Shown: positions 57,508 through 64,000 of the stretch, in pieces
Numbering within the stretch: the first letter of the stretch is position 1
Layout of the letters: every line of letters starts with the position of its first letter
NCBI GenBank assembly: GCA_009103225.1
Contig: RHPI01001715.1
Location: 540,312-604,311, forward strand
Length of the DNA stretch: 64,000 bases
Direction of reading: 5' to 3'
Source: Chlorokybus atmophyticus
Lineage: Eukaryota; Streptophyta; Chlorokybophyceae; Chlorokybales; Chlorokybaceae
Translations under genes and position numbers: made by a program
The notes under the pieces: generated by a model
Seen by the model: the letters and a program-made list of their open reading frames with translations, nothing else
What the model was told of the DNA's origin: nothing
The model's database searches: none

Positions 57508-60500
57508 TGAAGTTTGATGGAGTTGAGGAGCAAGAGCGTTCAAAATGGTGTTTGCAAATCCTGATGATGCTGCACAACAAGAAGAGCATTGCAGAGGATA
57601 CACAATTCTGCTTTTGATGAGAAAGACAACAAGAAGCACGTGAACACACCAAACGACATTCCTCCAGTGTGATGATGATGCACTGAGCAAGGCAGAGACC
57701 TCGGTGTTTCCATCATGATCACGCCTGAGGAGGAACGCAGAAGCAGGTGGGAGTGGGGTTTGACATGGTAGTCTCAGACTGTGTGTGTGACTTGCTGTTG
57801 TTGTTGCCACACAGACTACGCACACCAGACTATGATACTGATTTCAACCCTCCTCCTCCTCCACACCATCATTGTCATTATCATCACCGTCATTGTCATT
57901 ATCACCGTGATGCTGATGTTACTACGCCACAACTAACATAGCATAGTTGTGACCATCGAATAGGCTCGAGGGGGCGGTCCCGTGCGCGGACGCCGCGCAG
58001 CACGAGCAGCGCATCGCCGCCCTCCTCGCACGCAGACGCGCACTGCTTCTAGACACTGGGGAGGTAGCACACGCACACACACGCGCACACACACACACAC
58101 ACACACACATACACACACACACACAGGTTCTGGGTGTGTCGGATCCCTCTTCCTCCGTCGCCCACTGGCTGCAGCGTTTCCGTTCCGACCGACACGCGAG
58201 CATACGAGCACTATGCGTCGCGCCGGACGCCAACGACGAGCAGGAGGAGGAGGAGGAGGAGGGGGGAGGAGGAGGAGAACTAGAGTTGGGGTTGGGTGGG
58301 GTGAGTCGGATGTGTGTGTGTGTGTGTGTGCGCGCGCGCGCGCGCGCGTGCGGGCGCGCTTGCGTGGGGGTGGGGAGTGTCTGAGAGTGTGACTGCCTCG
58401 TAGGTCGAAGACGAGTGTGGTACGCAGAACGAGAAGCTTAGAACAGAGTTGGCAGCATTTTACGAACGTCGGATACGCGAATGCGCAACAGCACGCGTGA
58501 AGTGTGTCCACCTCCTCGCTTCCACACGTATGTTTGGATTTGTTTTTACAAATCACTCAAATGTATACATGCTGATGCCAACACGTCTCTCTGTGTAGCC
58601 ACAACGGAAGCACAGCGCACACGCGAGCTGGAGTCTCACCTCGCCCACATCGACACCCACGCCGCCCATGCCGCCGCGCGCATAACCCACTACACACCCT
58701 CTTCATCCTCATCCTCTCAAACGACCCAACACAAGCACACGCACACGCACACACCCTTCGCTCATGCGCTCGCGGCGCGTTGCCCGTCCTACAAGGCGTT
58801 GTTCGCTCCACCGAGAGAGTTGGACGCCAACAACAAGTGTGGCAATGTTGGTGATGTTGGTGTGGTTGAGGAGGAGGATGTGCGGGCGTGCATGCGAGAC
58901 TTTATCGCGCGGGACGTGTGTACACGCGGTGTGGAGAGACTCGTACGAAAGATAGCGTGGCTACCGTACACGCCTCGCGTGAGACAAGTACGTGTTGTGT
59001 GGGTGTGGGTGTGGGTGTGAGTGTGGGTTATTTTACCTTCTGCGTACAACGTGTACAAAATGATACCGTGTATGTTGTAGAGTGTGAAGAAGGACAAAGT
59101 TGAAGTGAGTGTTGGTGTTGGTGTGCCCACCACAATGGACACGCTTCAGCGTCTGGACGTCGAGCTCGCGCGTCTCGGGGCTGTGTTGGGTGTTAACAAG
59201 GACCCGGCAACGCAGCCGACGGAGTTTTGCTACCAGGCCAGAGCCGTCTTTGCACAGTAAGAAAGAGAGCGCGAGGAAGGAGTTTGTGTGTCTGTGTGTG
59301 CGCGCCTGCGTGCGCGGGTAGGCGAGAGTGCCTACGTGTGCGCATGTGCGCGTGTGTAACTGCAGCATGTGTATGTGTGGGTGCACGTGCCCGCCGATGC
59401 GTGTGCGCGTGGGTGCATCGCGCACATGCATCCACACACATACGTGCGCATGTTTCTTTGTGCATGCAAATGTGGTAAGGGATGTCAATCCGTATGCATT
59501 GGTTTATCAGAAAGTACGCCGAGCAAGGGCGGCAAAAGCCACGGGATGCGTACGTCGACTCAGACAACACCCACATCCCTGTTGACGTCGCTGAGGGTGT
59601 CACACACATCCTCAAGCCGGACGAGCAGGTGGGGAAGCTATTGGGTCTAACTGGACAGGACAACCATCACCACAACAACAATAACAAGAAGAAGGACAAT
59701 GTGCTTGAGGATCACATCCTCGCGGTCGAGATGGCGTTCCTTGACGTGGAAGACGCGGACGCCTGCCGTCGACGCACCAAGGCACAGGTGAGGTTGTGGG
59801 TGTGGGTGGGTGGGTGGCGCATGTTGTGCTTGGTGGACATGGGGGTTTTGATTGGAAAAACGTATGTGCAACGCAGGCAGACGCGTACTTGGAGAAGGCC
59901 AGCGTTGTCAGAATACCTCAGCAACAAACGTACGCACGCTTGTCTGTAAGCACACACTCACTCGCGCACACATGCACACATGTACGCAACCTCTTTGCCT
60001 CCCACAACGCAGTAAGTTCGTCCAAACCGCCCACCTCGCCATGAACTCCAACCGCTTCAACCTCTTCTTCAACAAGCACCCCCCTCCTCCTCCTCCTCCA
60101 TCTGCCCAACCTCCAACTAAAGCAGATACCCGCAGCGACGACAGCGAGGACGAGAGTGCCACCGAGTCGTCCGCCGAGTCCGTGCGCGCGATGAAGCTGG
60201 AGACGCTCTTCCTCCTGAGGTTGGTTGAGTGCAGGGATGCGAGGGCGAGGGTGGTGAGGGCGATCGATGCGGGAGTGGAACTGAGGTTGAGAGTCAGCAA
60301 GGAGGTGAGAGCGTCAGTGAGTGTGGGTGGAGGGGCGTGGGTGGGTGCGTGCGTGTGTGCGTGCGCATTTGAGATGAAAGTAAGGGGGCTGGGGTAGGGG
60401 TGGGGTGGGGGGTATGTATGTGTGATGATGGCGATGGTTGCAGGAGGTGGATGCAGGGAGATGCGAGGTGGATGAGACAACCGGAGCCACACGTGTGCGT

Positions 60501-63500
60501 AACAGGGATGGCGTGTGCACTGTGAGAAGGTGAGAGTACACGCATGCATGCACGCGTGCGCGCGCGCGTCACACTATGTCTACCTCACTCCCTCCTCCAC
60601 CCCATCTCTCCCTCCCTCTTGCCCTCCTTCCACCTCCCCCGCTCTCTCTAAGTCACACACACATATCACTCCCATGGCAGCGAATCCCTGACCCTCCTCG
60701 CCCGAACCGAGTCCGCCCTCCTCCACCGCCTCTCCCACATCCTCGCCCACACCAACAATCCCCACCCAAACCCAAACACCCACACCCACACTACTCCCCC
60801 ACCGGACCGTCAGGCCCTCCTCGAGTCGTTCTACAAGCTCGAGGCCACGCGGCTTGAAGCACGCTGGGCGCTGGCGAAGGGGTATGCCAATGTTGGAGAT
60901 GACGAGGAGGTGGTGAAGGAGGTGGAGAGGGTGCTGGAGGGTGAGGAGAAGGAGGAGGTGGTGGAGGATGTGAATGTGCTGCGTCAAGAGTATGAGATGG
61001 ACATCCGAGCCGTTCGTGCTGAGACGAACCTTGTTGAGAGTCTATTGACGCACCTGAAGCAGACTGAAACACTCCATCGACACCACTTTCACAATAACAA
61101 CAACAACAGCAGCAGCAACAACAACATCTTCACTCCTGGTCTGCTGCTCCCCCTTATGACCGTTGGCGTCCACGACACGAGTATCACCAACTCAGCATAT
61201 GAGTGTGTTGAGCATTACACGACGCTCGGGACTGTCTTACGTGTCCCCGCGGCGTTGCGGGCCGCCACAACAGCAGCAGCAGTAACAGGCACGCGCAATG
61301 CTGGAAGGGTGAGGGCGGCGGTGAGGGAGATGGCGAGGGAGGAGTGGGAGAGGATGAGGAAGGGGATGACCAAGCCGCACCAAGTGGTAAGTGTGCGTGT
61401 GGGTGTGTGGGTGGGGTGTGTATGTGTGTGGTTGGGTTCGTACCTGGGTGCGTGTGCGCGTGCGCGAGTGTGTCTTACCGTTGATTGAACGCTGCTACAA
61501 ACACACTGGTGCATTGCAGGTGCCAGGAGAGTTTGCGGAGGGGCTGCGGGGTTCGGGGGCGCCTGTCGGGGATAATGAGAGGGCGCTGGACCTAATGTTG
61601 GACAAGATGAAGAGGAACACTCCCAACAACAACAGCCAAAATAGCAGTAACGCCAGCGCCCGGGCTCGCATGCTGCTGCACGTTGCGCGGTTGCGTGGAC
61701 GTCTGCTGCTTGCATTGGATGAAACCACTGCTGCGCACGCCGTATACAAGGCACAAGTGAGTCCTCTACGCACATGCGTGCGCGTGCTCGTGTTCGTGCA
61801 TGTGCTTGGGGTGTAGGTTCCAACAACACTTGATATCATTCCAGGCGCAAGCGTTGGGTTGGCGCGTGGCTGCATACGACCCCTCCCAACCTCTCACTCA
61901 CAACTTTCCACCACCATCCACCACCACCTCCTCCTCTTCATCGTCATCATCGTGCATGGTTCTGCCGGACAGAGAGACCTTTGGCCCCGCGGAAGACGTG
62001 GACCCCGACGACACCATTGCCAACAACCCCACACCTCAACCAGCCATCTCAGCCTTCCCAGGAGAGGCAAGAAAACAACATGATTAACATGTGACAGCAT
62101 ATGACAACATTGTCATTTTCGACGATAACAACAACGTTGTACCAGGTGGGTGACTTGGACTTCTCCACCGAGGCGGGCGTGTTGAAGCTCCTGTCTACAT
62201 CACCCGACCAGCACCAACATCCACATCAACACCAACCCCAACACCAACACCAACACCAACAGCAACAACATCAGCAACACCCTCTAGGCCTCGCGCTCAG
62301 GCTTCAGCTGACTCACCTCCACGCCCTTCGCGTGGCCGTGCGCCACAACGAGGTGTTGTTGCGTGTTGTCGAGCGCGCTGCCGAGCGGGCGCACAAGGTT
62401 GCTGCGGCCGAGCGGGAGAAGAAGCAGAGGGAGATGCTGTTGTTGGGTGTGAGGGTGAGTAAGAACAACAACAACAACAACAACAACAATCACAACAACA
62501 ACAACAATGAGAGGGAGGAGATGGGAGTTGACAGGGAGGAGCACAGACAGAGCTCGGTGCAAACCCATGCTAGATTGTTCCTGTCTGTTATGCGCATGCA
62601 GAGAGACGCGTATGCACACGCCAGCGGTAACAGCAGCAACAGCAACAACAACAACAACAACAACAACAACATCCACCACAAGCCGAAGGCTGAGGAGTAC
62701 TGCTCAGCCCTAGCAGCTGAGCTGCACCCTTACGCACTGAAGGTTGGCAACTCTTGTTTCCAAACTTGCAAATGTCCATCATCTCCAACCCAATATGCGG
62801 ACCCAACATGTCAGGTTGGCATTGCGCGTGAGGGCGAGTGGCTTGTTGGCCTCGTCGTCGCCGCATGGGAAAGTGATCACGCCGGCGGGGAGCAAGGTGA
62901 GCAGGGCGACAGCAACAGCAACAGCAACATGTACAAGAAGGAGGACCCCGAGGCGTGGCGGGAGGCACGCTTGTGGGTTGGGTCAGGTGGAGATGCAGCC
63001 TGCATGACCCCACCTGATCAAGCCAATTCATGTCTCGGTAAGTAAGCTGGTGATACACATCCCAACATAAACACAACTTGTCGCCACATGCCTCATTCCT
63101 ATTTTCCCCCCTTAGAGCCCTGCGGCGTCAAAGCAGGCCTCTTCTCCCTGTTAGCCCCTTCTCGAGCCGTCCGCCTACACAACAACACCAAAGAGCTCAC
63201 AAAGACCCTTCGATTCACCCGCGCCATCAACGCAGCCCTGAAACTCAACTCAACCAAAAGACAACAAGACAACAACAACTCAACCCAATTCAGGTCCAGC
63301 TCCCCATCCAAATCCAGATTAGAACTACATGAGGCCGTGCGTGAACTTGACTTGAAGCATGCGCGTGAGCGGGAGCGGGCTTCCGCGGATGCACGAGCTT
63401 CACGTGTGAATGTTGTGTCATTTCTGTCCTCAATAAGGCTGGAGCTGGACACCCTAGACAACAACAACAACAAAAACAACAATAACAACAAGGACAACTC

Positions 63501-64000
63501 TGCCCTGGCATACGTGCGCGGACGTGTGCGTCTTCTTCGCGCAGTGGCGAATCTGGTCGATGTGCATGGTGAGGGCGGCGAGTTGGTTGAGGGTATAGTT
63601 GTTGGGATACAGGAGGAGGGTAGGCTTGGTCGTCATCCCAACGCTGAAGAAGGCGGCGAAACACATTCCAAAGGTGGGGCAGAGAGGTTGTTGACTCTGC
63701 GGTTGTACGTGGTTCAGGTCTTGTTGGCCCGCGCCCGCCTGCGTGGAGAGCTCGCCACCCTCCTCGGGAACAACAACAACAATGTCCTCCTACCCGAGGA
63801 GGGGGAAATGTATGCAGCCGAGAGTATGGGTGGTGTGGGTGTGTTGTACTCCAACGCAGGCCGCACGCAGGCAGGCCGCGCACTTAGACACGCCGAGGCA
63901 CAAGTCCACGCGTGGAAAGCTGCTCTCGATACAACGATGCTGTGCGAGTGCGAGCGCGGGCTCGAAGCATCATGCTCGGCACTGTTGTCCTCCTCTTTCA
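57508..64000 (+). CDS. Very large Asn-rich coiled-coil protein (5' part, runs off window)
   Basis: Not recognised. Joined exons in phase: 57964-58063, 58127-58300, 58404-58527, 58599-58987, 59081-59256, 59511-59787, 59877-59929, 60013-60304, 60444-60529, 60681-61386, 61520-61756, 61845-62066, 62146-63037, 63116-64000 (open at the edge). Earlier exons near 57508-57940 are unclear. Together they encode over 1500 residues of mostly helical, Arg/Glu/Ala-rich sequence (HEQRIAALLARRRALLL, VVERAAERAHKVAAAEREK) broken by polyAsn/polyHis/polyPro runs from AAC, CAC and CCT repeats. The intron after 62066 needs a GC donor (GAG|GCAAGA), since the frame hits a stop otherwise. A cytoskeletal or flagellar role is only a guess. 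Confidence 0.65.
58074..58126. repeat. (CA)n intronic microsatellite
   Basis: A CA dinucleotide run that ends in the CAG acceptor of the next exon of the large gene, so it serves as the acceptor tract. A GT run followed by CG repeats (58311-58348) lies in the next intron. Confidence 0.9.

Noticed and set aside
62284-62679. Val/Leu-rich minus frame
   Set aside because: Antisense of AAC/CAC repeats in the large gene.
1-64000. CRISPR array, operon or prokaryotic defence system
   Set aside because: No regularly spaced repeats and no clustered intronless bacterial-type genes; all recognised nuclear genes are eukaryotic.

Overview
This is a nuclear window from an intron-rich eukaryote, most likely a flagellated green alga of prasinophyte type. 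Three things point there. First, it holds a dynein-arm assembly factor gene (DNAAF1/ODA7), so the organism builds motile flagella. Second, a block of plastid DNA at about 3.26-10.9 kb carries cysA, ndhK, psaA, psbM and tRNA remnants; cysA and ndh genes are known from some green plastids. Third, a small protein gene has a chloroplast-transit-like N-terminus. The group assignment is an inference and no species is claimed. Genes have many short exons, with CA/GT microsatellites and polyQ/polyN-coding repeats. TGTAA, a poly(A) signal typical of chlorophytes, follows at least two genes.

Layout. 1-3.25 kb: AT-rich, no supported gene; an (AT)n tract, a fold-back sequence, a tRNA-like half and a 31-bp palindrome. 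3.26-10.9 kb: scrambled, decaying plastid insertion (NUPT), interrupted inside its cysA pseudogene by a Ty3/gypsy chromovirus with two LTRs and a 5-bp target duplication (CTATG). 11.0-13.6 kb: DNAAF1 (+). 14.6-20.4 kb: a 17-exon three-RRM RNA-binding protein with a polyQ/Tyr-rich tail (-). 20.8-24.8 kb: class II histone deacetylase with a C-terminal gamma-glutamylcyclotransferase-like module (+), divergent from the RRM gene. 25.7-28.3 kb: HSPA12-like Hsp70 homologue carrying several frameshifts and a stop (-). 29.3-30.5 kb: unrecognised coiled-coil gene (+). 31.2-33.4 kb: EcKinase/aminoglycoside-phosphotransferase-like kinase (-).

33.4-45 kb is a rearranged segmental duplication. It holds two inverted copies of an intronless multi-pass membrane RING-finger gene, one intact (41.2-42.4 kb, +) and one decaying (36.2-37.3 kb, -), with a hairpin cluster at 40.3-40.7 kb between them. 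45.3-46.0 kb: degenerate Cys-rich locus. 47.5-50.0 kb: secreted protein of unknown function (-), crossed by a sequence gap. 52.4-53.2 kb: small two-exon gene (-), divergent from galactokinase GALK (53.6-55.6 kb, +). 56.2-56.7 kb: predicted plastid membrane protein (-). 57.5-64 kb: the 5' part of a very large Asn-rich protein (+) that runs off the window.

The most notable signals are the chromovirus nested in plastid-derived cysA, an extra 79-bp LTR-like unit inside that element, recurrent AG|GCAAG donors (GC-AG introns) in at least three genes, and the inverted RING duplication. No bacterial-style operon, CRISPR array or defence system is present.
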